The translations under genes and the position numbers were made by a program. A stretch of DNA of 35,218 nucleotides, from NCBI GenBank assembly GCA_020029625.1, contig JAIBJP010000002.1:1-35218 (forward strand), given 5' to 3'. Source of the DNA: Actinomycetota bacterium. GTDB taxonomy: Bacteria; Actinomycetota; Thermoleophilia; Gaiellales; Gaiellaceae. Numbering within the stretch: position 1 is the stretch's first letter; each line of letters starts with the position of its first letter. Of this stretch, positions 1-7,984 are shown piece after piece. The notes below the pieces were generated by a model. It saw nothing but the letters and a program-made list of their open reading frames with translations. It was not told where the DNA came from and made no database searches.

Positions 1-2016
1 GGCGCCTCGGCGACGCCGGGCAAGTGGGGGTACTGGCTCGCTCAGGGCGCTCTCCAGGCCGAAGAGAGGCGCGCCGTCTTCCTGGTCAACCGAAACGGCG
101 GCGAAATCCTCGGACGGACGGCGTATCGCTCCCTGGCCGAGCTGCCCGAGTCGCCTGAGTTGGTGGTAATCACGGTGCCCGCCGACGGCTTCGAGGAGGC
201 CGTCGACGGAGCGCTGGATGCGGGGGCCAAGGCGCTCGTGGTGATCAGCGCAGGACTGGGCGAGGGGGGACCCGAGGGCCGGGAGCGCGAGCGGGTAGCG
301 GTGGAGCGGATCCGCGATGCCGGCGCCCTCCTCGTCGGGCCGAATTGTCTCGGCCTGTTCGACGCCGAAACGAACCTTCACCTGAGCTCGAACTCTGTGC
401 CGAGCGGGCCCATCGGGCTCATCTCTCAGAGTGGGAACCTGGCTCTCGAGGTCGGGATGCTCGCAGGCGACGCCGGTCTGGGCTTCTCCCGCTTCGTCTC
501 GCTGGGGAACCAGGCCGACCTCGAGGCGGCCGAGCTGATCCACGATTTCCGAGAGCACGAGCCCACGCGGGTGATCGCCGTCTATTGCGAGGACTTCCGG
601 GACGGGCGCGCGTTCGCCCGGGCCGCGCAGCAGGCCGTCGAGGCGGGAAAGCCGGTACTGCTGATCGCTGGGGGAGGCACCCCGGGAAGCGCCCGTGCAG
701 CGCGGTCGCACACGGGGGCGCTGGTGAGCGATCTCGTGGCCGTCGAGGCCGCTTGCGCGGCGGCCGGCATCGAGCGAGTCTCGACACCGAAGGAGCTCGT
801 GGATGTCGCGGTTGCAAGGCTCGGAGCGCCTCCGGCGCGCGGCCCCAGAGTCGGCATCGCAGCCGACGGAGGTGGCTCCACGGTGATCGCAGCCGACCTC
901 GCGGCCGCGCACGGCCTCGAGCTGCCGCCGGTGTCCCGGAAGACCTCGTCAGGGCTCCAGGCCATCCTTCCGCCTACCGCCGCGACCGAGAATCCGGTCG
1001 ACCTCGCCGGTGGAGGCGAGTACGACGTCTTCAACTTCGCCCGCGTCGTCGAGCTACTGCTCCGCTCCGACGACCTCGATTCGGTCTTCCTCACCGGGTA
1101 CTTCGGTGGCTACAGCACGTACTCGGAAGAGCACGCGGCCCGCGAGGTCGAAGCGGCCGTCGCCATGGCCAAATACGCGGCGGACGCGGGCAAACCCTTC
1201 GTCGTGCAGACGATGTACTGGCGCTCCGCCGCCGCGGAGGCCCTTCGAGACGGCGGGATGCCCGTCTACCGGGATCTCGAGGGAGCGCTGCATGCGCTTT
1301 CGGCGTTGGTTCGCGCGGGCGTGGCCCAACCTCACGGGGTGCCTGATGTGCCGCCGCCGGCGCAACCCGTGGAGGCGGCCGGTTACTGGGCGGCACGGGC
1401 GCTCCTGGAGGAAGCCGGGGTCCTCTTCCCCGAGGCGCGCCGTGCGCAGGACTCGGAGGCCGCGCTGGCGGCTGCGAACGAGATCGGCTACCCGGTCGTG
1501 CTCAAGGCGCTCGGGGACGTGCACAAGTCGGATGCCGGCGGCGTCGCGGTAGGCCTGGCGGACGCGACCGCTTTGGAACGACAGTTGTCAGAAATGGCAA
1601 CACTGGAGGCTTCAGAGTACTCCGTCGAGCGGACGGCGCCGGTGGAGGAGGGGATCGAGCTGATCGTCGGCAGCCGGCGCGATCCTCGCTTCGGGCCGGT
1701 TACGCTCGTCGGGATGGGCGGGCTGTACACCGAGGTTCTCGGCGACGTGGCAGTCGCGCTCGCGCCCATCGGCGAGGACGAGGCGGAGCGGCTGATTTGC
1801 TCGCTTCGCGGCGCGCCGCTCCTCCTGGGAGCACGGGGGCGCCCAGCGCTGGACGTTCCCGCTGCCGCTCGGGCCACGGCTGCGTTCTCGAGAGCCGCCG
1901 GAGAGCACCCTGAGATCGACGAGTTGGAGATCAATCCGCTGCTCGTCCTGCCCGAGGGAGCACTGGGGCTCGACGCCCGGATCGTCCTGGGAGGAGTGGA
2001 CCGCGATGCTGCCTGA
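1..2016 (+). CDS. ADP-forming acyl-CoA synthetase (acetate-CoA ligase family), 5' end cut off
   Basis: The reading frame is open from base 1, so the true start lies upstream; an internal GTG near 160 falls in the middle of the CoA-binding Rossmann domain and is not the start. The visible 671 residues carry the CoA-binding and ligase domains of the NDP-forming acyl-CoA synthetases, followed by an ATP-grasp domain. The succinyl-CoA-synthetase-like ISQSGN segment and the conserved RSHTGAL motif are present; its His (visible residue 237) matches the phosphohistidine of the family. The C-terminal part shows ATP-grasp features (PVVLKALG, HKSDAGGV, GMGG, ELEINPLLV). The family makes acyl-CoA from a free acid, CoA and ATP, giving ADP. 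The alpha and beta parts are fused in one chain. It overlaps the next SDR gene by 11 nt, so the two are probably co-transcribed. The substrate acid cannot be told from sequence. Confidence 0.9.
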   Translation, partial: GASATPGKWGYWLAQGALQAEERRAVFLVNRNGGEILGRTAYRSLAELPESPELVVITVPADGFEEAVDGALDAGAKALVVISAGLGEGGPEGRERERVAVERIRDAGALLVGPNCLGLFDAETNLHLSSNSVPSGPIGLISQSGNLALEVGMLAGDAGLGFSRFVSLGNQADLEAAELIHDFREHEPTRVIAVYCEDFRDGRAFARAAQQAVEAGKPVLLIAGGGTPGSARAARSHTGALVSDLVAVEAACAAAGIERVSTPKELVDVAVARLGAPPARGPRVGIAADGGGSTVIAADLAAAHGLELPPVSRKTSSGLQAILPPTAATENPVDLAGGGEYDVFNFARVVELLLRSDDLDSVFLTGYFGGYSTYSEEHAAREVEAAVAMAKYAADAGKPFVVQTMYWRSAAAEALRDGGMPVYRDLEGALHALSALVRAGVAQPHGVPDVPPPAQPVEAAGYWAARALLEEAGVLFPEARRAQDSEAALAAANEIGYPVVLKALGDVHKSDAGGVAVGLADATALERQLSEMATLEASEYSVERTAPVEEGIELIVGSRRDPRFGPVTLVGMGGLYTEVLGDVAVALAPIGEDEAERLICSLRGAPLLLGARGRPALDVPAAARATAAFSRAAGEHPEIDELEINPLLVLPEGALGLDARIVLGGVDRDAA

Positions 2017-2812
2017 GGGCACGTTCGAGCGCAAGGTGGCGATCGTGACCGGGGGCGGAAGCGGTCTTGGGCGGGTGATGGCGCTCGACCTCGCCCGGCT
2101 CGGCTCCGCGGTGGTCATCGCGGGGCGGCGGGAGGAGCCGCTGGCGGAGACCGCGAGACTGATCGAGGAGCGTGGAGGCCGGGCTCACCCGCAGCCCACC
2201 GACGTGCGGGAGCCCGAGGCGGTGGACGCGCTCGTTGCCGCGGCGGTCGAGCGCTTCGGCCGCGTCGACGTGCTTGTCAACAACGCCGCTGGCAACTTCG
2301 TCGTCAAGGCGGAGGAGCTCTCGCCCAACGGCTGGCGGGCGGTCGTCGGCATCGTCCTCGACGGGACCTTCCTATGTTCCCGAGCTGCCGGACGGCGCAT
2401 GATCGAGCAGGGCGAAGGCGGCGCGATCCTGAGCGTGATCGCCAGCTACGCGTGGACAGGCGGGCCGGGGACGATCCACTCTGCAGCCGCCAAGGCAGGG
2501 GTGCTCGCGCTGACGAGAACGCTCGCCGTCGAGTGGGCGGAGCACGGGATCCGGGTGAACTGCATCTGTCCAGGGCCCACCGACACGGAGGGCGCGGGGC
2601 AAGCGCTCTGGCCGAGCGAAGAGGACCGCGCCCGCGTCGCCTCGACAGTGCCGCTCGGGCGGCTGGCGAGCCCTGAGGAAGTCGCTGTGTGGGCCGCCGC
2701 GCTCTGCTCCCCGTACGCCGGCTACATCACCGGCGAGAACCTGACGATCGACGGCGGGCACTGGCTCGAGCAGGAGTCCTACCTGCCCGCACTCGGCAAG
2801 AAACGGGACTAG
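2006..2812 (+). CDS. SDR-family oxidoreductase, 2,4-dienoyl-CoA reductase-like
   Basis: A 268-residue short-chain dehydrogenase. The NAD(P)-binding glycine motif TGGGSGLG is at residues 15-22, and NNAAGN follows the fourth strand. The usual YxxxK active-site motif is replaced by SxxxK (Ser159, Lys163). This swap is typical of the 2,4-dienoyl-CoA reductase/peroxisomal enoyl reductase branch, which also has the following AKAGV..LTRTLAVEW block seen here. The likely role is NADPH-dependent reduction of an unsaturated acyl-CoA in beta-oxidation. The start ATG lies inside the end of the acyl-CoA synthetase gene, and a GNAT gene follows 5 nt after the stop. Together these suggest an acid-activation and degradation operon. 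Another acyl-CoA or alcohol substrate remains possible. Confidence 0.85.
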   Translation: MLPEGTFERKVAIVTGGGSGLGRVMALDLARLGSAVVIAGRREEPLAETARLIEERGGRAHPQPTDVREPEAVDALVAAAVERFGRVDVLVNNAAGNFVVKAEELSPNGWRAVVGIVLDGTFLCSRAAGRRMIEQGEGGAILSVIASYAWTGGPGTIHSAAAKAGVLALTRTLAVEWAEHGIRVNCICPGPTDTEGAGQALWPSEEDRARVASTVPLGRLASPEEVAVWAAALCSPYAGYITGENLTIDGGHWLEQESYLPALGKKRD

Positions 2813-2817
2813 CGGCC

Positions 2818-3282
2818 GTGACCTTCCGGTTCAAGGTGATGAGCCAGGAGGACGCAGAGACAATCGCTCTCTGGCACTACCCTGAGCCATTCTCGTTCTA
2901 CGATTGGGCAGCCGATCCAGATGATCTCGCGGAGCTTCTCGACTCCGAGGCGCGCGGCGAGGCATACGCCGCCGTCGAGGACGAGACCGGCGCTCTGGTC
3001 GGCTACTTCTCGTTCAAACCGAGGCCCGCTGGGATCCTTGACATCGGGCTCGGTCTCCACCCCGAAAAGACCGGACGGGGTCACGGCGGAGCCTTTCTAT
3101 CCGCCGGACTCGACTACGCCCGCCGTCGCTTCGCGCCCGAGCAGTTCTCCCTTTCGGTCGCCACGTTCAACGGTCGAGCGATCACCGTGTACGAGCGGGC
3201 CGGTTTCGCGCCTGTTCGCGTGTACGAGCACTCGACGAACGGGGGCGAGTGGGAGTTCGTCGAGATGCGGCGCCCTGCGTAG
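2818..3282 (+). CDS. GNAT-family N-acetyltransferase
   Basis: 154 residues from a GTG at 2818, 5 nt after the SDR stop. The frame is open further upstream but that part overlaps the SDR gene and has no GNAT similarity. The acetyl-CoA pyrophosphate-binding loop is visible as GLHPEKTGRGHGG near residues 80-92, and the C-terminal NGRAITVYERAGF segment is the usual GNAT motif B. The family transfers an acetyl group from acetyl-CoA to an amine, but the acceptor cannot be predicted. It is the last gene of the rightward run and meets the Rieske gene tail-to-tail with only 7 nt between them. Confidence 0.82.
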   Translation: MTFRFKVMSQEDAETIALWHYPEPFSFYDWAADPDDLAELLDSEARGEAYAAVEDETGALVGYFSFKPRPAGILDIGLGLHPEKTGRGHGGAFLSAGLDYARRRFAPEQFSLSVATFNGRAITVYERAGFAPVRVYEHSTNGGEWEFVEMRRPA

Positions 3283-3292
3283 CGGATCGCTA
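3280..3292. repeat. Inverted repeat holding both stop codons of a convergent pair
   Basis: TAGCG, GAT, CGCTA: the GNAT stop TAG and the Rieske oxygenase stop (CTA on this strand) form the ends of a 5-bp inverted repeat. No U-tract follows, so it is a poor intrinsic terminator. No other terminator is visible in the 7-nt gap. Confidence 0.5.
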
Positions 3293-4393
3293 GCGCTCGG
3301 CGAGCGCTTCGAAGACGAGCCGCTGGAAATGCTGGATGAGGTGCTCGCTGGAGAGGAGCAGGCGTCCCTGCGGCACCATCCCGGTGTCGAGTCCACGCTG
3401 CACCGCCTCGACGAGCCCGCTGTCCTCCAGCCCCACCTGGTTGGCGAAGTCCATCATCTCGCGTGCCCGCTCGTCCGAGACCTCCTCGTAAAAGAAGTAG
3501 TCGGTCGCGCCGACTGAACGACCTGGCCCGTTCGGCCTCGTGGCGTCGACCGAGAGGTTGCCAGGCCCCGCTTCGACGTTGATCGTCGTGTTGGGCCACA
3601 AGAGGTGGTACTGCGCCTGCGTGATCTCGCCACTCGGGTTGTAGGGAGCTTTGCCGTCACCCGCCAGGGCTGCGGGACGGGGCGTCCCGAACTGGCTGGC
3701 CACGAGCCCGTCCGAGCTGAGCAGATACGCGTCCGGATCCACGTCGATCACCTTGCTGAACCCCGGGTGAGCGACCGGGCAGTGGTAGCACTCGAGGTAG
3801 TTCTCGACGGCGACCTTCCAGTCCGCGGAGATCTCCCACTCGCGCCGCTCGCGGAAGGTCAGGCGGCTCATGTCGACTCCGCTCGCTTCCACATGCCCGG
3901 GCAGGGGCCCGAGAGCCTCGGCAAGCCCAGGGACATCGAGATCAGGGTTGACGAAGACGAGCGGCCCCCAGGTATCCACCTGGACCGGCAGGAGGGAAAA
4001 CGCGTCGAAGTCGAAGTCCGGCTCCCGCTCCGAGCGCGGCGCCGTTCGCAGCGCTCCGTCGAGGCCGTAGGTCCAGGCGTGGTAGGGACACTGGAGCGTC
4101 TCGCGGTGCCCCGCTCCCGTCGCGACGATGTGCCCCCGGTGGCGGCAGACGTTCACGAACGCGTTGACGGTTCCCGAGCGGTCGCGCGTGACGACGACCG
4201 GAATCGTCCCGGCGACGGTGGTGAACCAGTCTCCCGGCTCCGCGACCTGGTCGAGCCGGCCGGCGTACTGCCACGTGCGCCGGAAGATCGCGTCCTGCTC
4301 GCGGCGGAGGATGGCAGCGTCCGAGTACCAGCTCGCAGGGAGCGTGGCGCCTCCTGCGAGGGCGTCACGTAGTTCCTGGACGTCGTCGATCAC
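3290..4393 (-). CDS. Rieske non-heme iron oxygenase, alpha subunit (choline/betaine/carnitine oxygenase-like)
   Basis: 367 residues from a GTG that overlaps the upstream dehydrogenase stop (GTGA). The Rieske [2Fe-2S] ligands are Cys83, His85, Cys102 and His105 (CRH and CPYH). The catalytic iron site follows in the ENYLECYHCPVAH segment, with His204 and His209. The residue that usually bridges the two centres as Asp is Glu201. As I recall, a bridging Glu marks quaternary-ammonium oxygenases such as carnitine monooxygenase CntA. The role is probably hydroxylation of a C-H bond next to nitrogen, with O2, possibly causing N-demethylation or C-N cleavage. It is the last gene of the leftward arm. 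Its electron supply may be the Rieske ferredoxin at 16146-16493. No reductase is present in the window. Confidence 0.88.
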   Translation of the reverse strand: MIDDVQELRDALAGGATLPASWYSDAAILRREQDAIFRRTWQYAGRLDQVAEPGDWFTTVAGTIPVVVTRDRSGTVNAFVNVCRHRGHIVATGAGHRETLQCPYHAWTYGLDGALRTAPRSEREPDFDFDAFSLLPVQVDTWGPLVFVNPDLDVPGLAEALGPLPGHVEASGVDMSRLTFRERREWEISADWKVAVENYLECYHCPVAHPGFSKVIDVDPDAYLLSSDGLVASQFGTPRPAALAGDGKAPYNPSGEITQAQYHLLWPNTTINVEAGPGNLSVDATRPNGPGRSVGATDYFFYEEVSDERAREMMDFANQVGLEDSGLVEAVQRGLDTGMVPQGRLLLSSEHLIQHFQRLVFEALAER

Positions 4394-5562
4394 GGCGCCT
4401 CCCAGCCCACGTAGGGCGCGATCCCGCGCTTGAAAAGCCCTCCCGCGACGATCACGCGCTGAATCTCGCTGGTGCCCTCCCAGATGCGGTCGACACGAAG
4501 CTCGCGGAAATGGCGCTCGGCCGGGTTCTCCTGCATGTAGCCGCGCCCGCCCAGGATCTGGACCGCCCTGTCGGCGACCCGTCCAGCCATCTCCGATGCG
4601 TAGAGCTTCGCCATCGCCGCCTTTCCGTGGACGATCTTGGCGTCCGGGTTCACGTCGAACTCGTGCGCGGCGTGGTAGGTAATCAGTCGCGCCGCGAGAA
4701 GCTCGGTGAGCGAGTCCGCCAAGGGGAATTGTACTCCCTGGTACTGGGAGATCGGCTGCTCGAAGGCGCGGCGCTCGAGTGCCCAGGCCCTTGCCAGATC
4801 GATGAGGCGCTCAGCGGCCCCGCAGCAGCGGGCCGCAATCATCAGCCGTTCGACGGTGAACCACTTCCGGGCGCCCTCGCCGCCGCCGCCCCTGATGCGG
4901 TTCGCCTCGGCCACGCGGCAGTTCTCCAACCGGAACTCGGGGTGAGCGTAGAGATAGGGGTCGTGCATGAAGCGGGGAGTGCGCGTAAGCGTGAGCCCGG
5001 GAGCGTCCTTGTCCACGAAGAAGAGAGTCTGCTCGCCGTCCGCGAGCGCGAGCAAGACGAGGTAGTCGGCCTGGTCGCCGCCGGTGACGAACCACTTCTC
5101 GCCGTTGAGGACCCAGTCGTCCCCGTCGCGCTCGGCAGTCGCAGCGATCGCGCCCACATCCGACCCTGCACCGGGCTCGGTGATCGCCCACGCCTCCTGG
5201 CGCTCGTGTCGGAGGGTCGGCAGGACGTAGCGCTCGAGCTGCTCAGGGCTCGCCAGCTCGAGCAGCTCTCGCGGCGCCCGCTCGCAGACGATGAAGCCGA
5301 GCCCGTTGGTCGCCTTGCCGCCCTCCTCCTCGATCGCCACCTGGGCGAGCATCGGCAGGTCGGGCCCGCCGTGCTCGGCGGGAACGTTGTAGTTCGAGAA
5401 GCCGGCGGCCCGGGCCTTGTCCTTCAGGTCGTGGATCTCGTGGCGGTCGATCTCGCCCCGCTCGGCGATATGCGCCTCGGCGGGATAGAGCTCCTCCTCG
5501 ACGAAGCGGGCGGCGCGCGCCTTCAGCTCGCGAATCTCGGGGGGAAGCTCGGGAACGATCAC
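4390..5562 (-). CDS. Acyl-CoA dehydrogenase
   Basis: 390 residues, the usual length of the family, from a GTG that overlaps the thioesterase stop (GTGA). The FAD/acyl-CoA core signatures are present: AITEPGAGSDVGAI, NGEKWFVTGGDQADY, the QILGGRGYM block, and the C-terminal IWEGTSEIQR segment whose Glu matches the catalytic base of medium-chain acyl-CoA dehydrogenases. It would introduce an alpha-beta double bond into an acyl-CoA and pass electrons to ETF. No etfAB genes are in the window. Its place between a thioesterase and a Rieske oxygenase, in one tightly overlapping operon with a polyamine-type importer, suggests a specialised acyl-CoA (for example a betainyl-type or short branched one). 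The true substrate is unknown. Confidence 0.9.
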   Translation of the reverse strand: MIVPELPPEIRELKARAARFVEEELYPAEAHIAERGEIDRHEIHDLKDKARAAGFSNYNVPAEHGGPDLPMLAQVAIEEEGGKATNGLGFIVCERAPRELLELASPEQLERYVLPTLRHERQEAWAITEPGAGSDVGAIAATAERDGDDWVLNGEKWFVTGGDQADYLVLLALADGEQTLFFVDKDAPGLTLTRTPRFMHDPYLYAHPEFRLENCRVAEANRIRGGGGEGARKWFTVERLMIAARCCGAAERLIDLARAWALERRAFEQPISQYQGVQFPLADSLTELLAARLITYHAAHEFDVNPDAKIVHGKAAMAKLYASEMAGRVADRAVQILGGRGYMQENPAERHFRELRVDRIWEGTSEIQRVIVAGGLFKRGIAPYVGWEAP

Positions 5563-5948
5563 GCTAGTCCCTCAAGTGCTTTTCGTTCACCATCCGAGAG
5601 CCGGCGGGTCTTCCGGGACTCCCGGTCCTGGGCGACGAGCACCGCTTCGGCCTCGGCCGCGAGCTCACCGTTCGAGGTTCTCAGCTCCTCGCGGGTGGTG
5701 ACGCTCGAAGTGCCCAGCCGGGCGAGCGAGCAGCTGGCCACGACCTCGTCGTCCTCCTGCCGAAGCTCCCGCCGGAAGTCGATCGCCACGCGTGCGAGGA
5801 CGTAGCCCCAGGCGGCGCCGTCGGAACCGAGCGCGCGCTCCAGCCATTCGTCGCGGGCCTCCTCGAGGTACGTGAGGTAGACCGCGTTGTTGACGTGGTT
5901 GTAGGCGTCGAGGTCTCGCCAGCGGATCTCGATTCGCTTCTCGTGCAC
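5559..5948 (-). CDS. Acyl-CoA thioesterase, 4HBT/YbgC-like hotdog fold
   Basis: 129 residues. The N-terminal RWRDLDAYNHVNNAVYLTYLEEAR block is the 4-hydroxybenzoyl-CoA thioesterase signature, with the catalytic Asp in the DAYNHVNN segment. It hydrolyses an acyl-CoA thioester to free acid and CoA; chain-length choice is not visible. The GTG start lies 3 nt after the PotA-like gene stop, and its own stop overlaps the acyl-CoA dehydrogenase start (GTGA). A related thioesterase at 31096-31518 shares the same motif, but their C-terminal halves differ, so they look like family members rather than a recent duplication. Confidence 0.88.
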   Translation of the reverse strand: MHEKRIEIRWRDLDAYNHVNNAVYLTYLEEARDEWLERALGSDGAAWGYVLARVAIDFRRELRQEDDEVVASCSLARLGTSSVTTREELRTSNGELAAEAEAVLVAQDRESRKTRRLSDGERKALEGLA

Positions 5949-5951
5949 TCT

Positions 5952-7061
5952 TCAGGCCTCCTCGACGCTCGGAACCTCGTCCGCGGGAAGGACTCGCAAT
6001 GCTTCGGCGGGAAGGTGGATCTGAACCGGCGTCCCTTGCTCGTAGGGGGCGCCCTTGCCGGTGTTCTGAATGAGCGCCTGAAGCGCATCTCCCGTCGCAG
6101 CCCGCACGATGACCTGGATCGCCGAGCCCACGTAGACGACTCGCTCGACCATACCTGGGAGCCGGTTGGGGCCGCTCGGCGCTCCGTGCGGCTCGAGCTC
6201 GACGCGTTCGGGCCGGATGACGATCTTGGCGGGCCCGGTGACGTCGGCCGCGCCGGCGCTTCCCAGGAGCTCGAACCGATCGAGCTCCACACGGCAGGCC
6301 CCATCGACCGCCCCCGTGGCTGTGGCGTCCATCAGGTTCGAGGCCCCGAGGAAGTCGGCGACGAACACCGTTTGTGGATCTTCGTAGACGTCCTGAGGGG
6401 CGCCAACCTGCTCCACGCGCCCGGCGTTCATCACCGCCAGCCGGTCCGACATGGTTAAAGCCTCCTCCTGGTCGTGCGTGACGTAGAGGAAGGTGATCCC
6501 GACCTCCTGCTGGAGCCCCTTCAGCTCCAGCTGGAGCGCCTTGCGCAATTTCGCATCGAGCGCGCCTAGAGGCTCGTCCAGAAGGAGCACGGCCGGGTTG
6601 AGGATGAGCGCTCGAGCGAGCGCGACACGCTGTTGCTGACCGCCCGAGAGCTGGGAGGATTTGCGCCGCTCGTAGCCCGTCAGCTGCACGAGCTCGAGCG
6701 CTCGCGCAACCCGCTCCTTGATCTCCGCCTTCGGGCGCTTGGCACGCCGGAGGCCGAAGGCCACGTTGTCGAAGACGTTCAGGTGGGGGAAGAGGGCGTA
6801 GTTCTGGAAGACCGTGTTGACGCTGCGTCGATGCGGAGGGGTGTACGCCACATCGGTGCCGTCGAGCAGGATCTGCCCCTCCGTGGGCTGCTCGAAGCCT
6901 GCGATCAGGCGGAGCGTCGTCGTTTTGCCGCATCCAGACGGTCCGAGCAGCGAGAAGAACTCGCCGGCGGGAATCTCGAGGTCGATGCCGTCCACCGCGG
7001 TGACGTCCGCGAAACGCTTGGTCAGCTCGACCAGCTGTATCTCTCCGCGCGCCACCGTCAT
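5952..7061 (-). CDS. potA: Spermidine/putrescine-type ABC transporter, ATP-binding protein
   Basis: 369 residues. Walker A GPSGCGKT is at residues 40-47, followed by the VFQNYALFPH Q-loop region, the signature LSGGQQQRVALARAL and Walker B LLLDEP. A C-terminal TOBE-type regulatory region of about 120 residues carries the PERVEL and VYVGS segments typical of PotA and related importers. I chose the ATG at 7061 because it overlaps the stop of the upstream permease in an ATGA and begins directly at the ATPase fold. A longer open frame back to 7277 lies wholly inside the permease gene. It powers uptake through the permeases at 7058-7984 and 7981-8874. Confidence 0.92.
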   Translation of the reverse strand: MTVARGEIQLVELTKRFADVTAVDGIDLEIPAGEFFSLLGPSGCGKTTTLRLIAGFEQPTEGQILLDGTDVAYTPPHRRSVNTVFQNYALFPHLNVFDNVAFGLRRAKRPKAEIKERVARALELVQLTGYERRKSSQLSGGQQQRVALARALILNPAVLLLDEPLGALDAKLRKALQLELKGLQQEVGITFLYVTHDQEEALTMSDRLAVMNAGRVEQVGAPQDVYEDPQTVFVADFLGASNLMDATATGAVDGACRVELDRFELLGSAGAADVTGPAKIVIRPERVELEPHGAPSGPNRLPGMVERVVYVGSAIQVIVRAATGDALQALIQNTGKGAPYEQGTPVQIHLPAEALRVLPADEVPSVEEA

Positions 7062-7984
7062 AGCTCGAAGACGGCGAGGTCCTTGGTCTGGCCCGCCCTC
7101 GCTCGCCGCTCCTCTCGCGTGAAGACCCGCCACGCGAGAAAAGCCAAGGCAAGTGAGAGAAGCGTGAGGACCATCATCACCGTCGCGATCGCGTTCACGG
7201 AGGGAAGCGGCGCGGCTCGGGTGGCGGAGTAGATTCGGATCGGAACCGTATCCGTCTCCCCACCGCTCGACAGCCACTGGCTGATGACGAAGTCATCCAG
7301 GGAGATGGCGAAGACGACGGCCGCGGAGGCGACGATTGCGGGTGTCAGGAGGGGCAGGAGAACCCGGGTCAGGGCGACGGTCGGCGAGGCGCCGAGATCG
7401 GCGGCCGCCTCTTCGTACTGCCTGCCGATCGAGAAGAGGCGCCCGCGCACGATCACGACGACGTAGGAGATCGAGAATGTCACGTGGCCGAGGATCTGCG
7501 CGTCCGTACCCGCCCCGACGAATGTGAAGACGTGCGTGAACACGAGGAGGAGCGAGACACCCATGACGATTTCCGGCGTCACGAACGGAAAGAGCATCAG
7601 GAAGTTCGAGGGCCTCGCGCCCCAGCCCATCCAGCGTGCCAGGCCGATGGCGAGCAGCACGCCGATCGGCGTGGCGATCAGGACGTCCGCGCTCGCCAGC
7701 TTCAGGCTCTGGACGGCGGCATGGCGGAGAGTGGGGTCGTGCCAGACCGAGTCGACTGGATCGCCCCAGTACCAGCGAGTCGAAAAGCCTTGCCAAACCG
7801 ATCGCGAGCGGGTCGCGTTGAACGAGAACTGCACGGCGATCAGGACGGGGACGATCGACCAAACGATGTAGGCCCACGTGATCAGGACGAGGAAGCGGGG
7901 CCGCCCCCAGGGGTTCCTGACCCAGCCGGAAGCGCGGCTCCAGGTGGAGATGCCCCTAGGCCGCTGTTCTGCGATGGTCGTCAT
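7058..7984 (-). CDS. potC: Spermidine/putrescine-type ABC transporter permease (PotC-like)
   Basis: 308 residues with about six membrane segments and the permease EAA loop (EEAAADLGASPTVALTRVLLP) that contacts the ATPase. I start it at the ATG at 7984, which overlaps the stop of the other permease (ATGA). An upstream GTG at 8023 would overlap that gene by 43 nt and is less likely. It is the second transmembrane half of the polyamine-type importer. The set is complete: two permeases, ATPase and binding protein, all in one operon. Confidence 0.9.
   Translation of the reverse strand: MTTIAEQRPRGISTWSRASGWVRNPWGRPRFLVLITWAYIVWSIVPVLIAVQFSFNATRSRSVWQGFSTRWYWGDPVDSVWHDPTLRHAAVQSLKLASADVLIATPIGVLLAIGLARWMGWGARPSNFLMLFPFVTPEIVMGVSLLLVFTHVFTFVGAGTDAQILGHVTFSISYVVVIVRGRLFSIGRQYEEAAADLGASPTVALTRVLLPLLTPAIVASAAVVFAISLDDFVISQWLSSGGETDTVPIRIYSATRAAPLPSVNAIATVMMVLTLLSLALAFLAWRVFTREERRARAGQTKDLAVFEL

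Noticed and set aside
160..162. GTG as start of the acyl-CoA synthetase
   Set aside because: The frame is open to base 1 and the residues before it continue the CoA-binding domain, so the gene begins outside the window.
7062..7277. 72-residue N-terminal extension of the PotA-like protein
   Set aside because: It overlaps the PotC-like gene and has no similarity to PotA. The ATG at 7061 gives an ATGA overlap and a normal PotA start.
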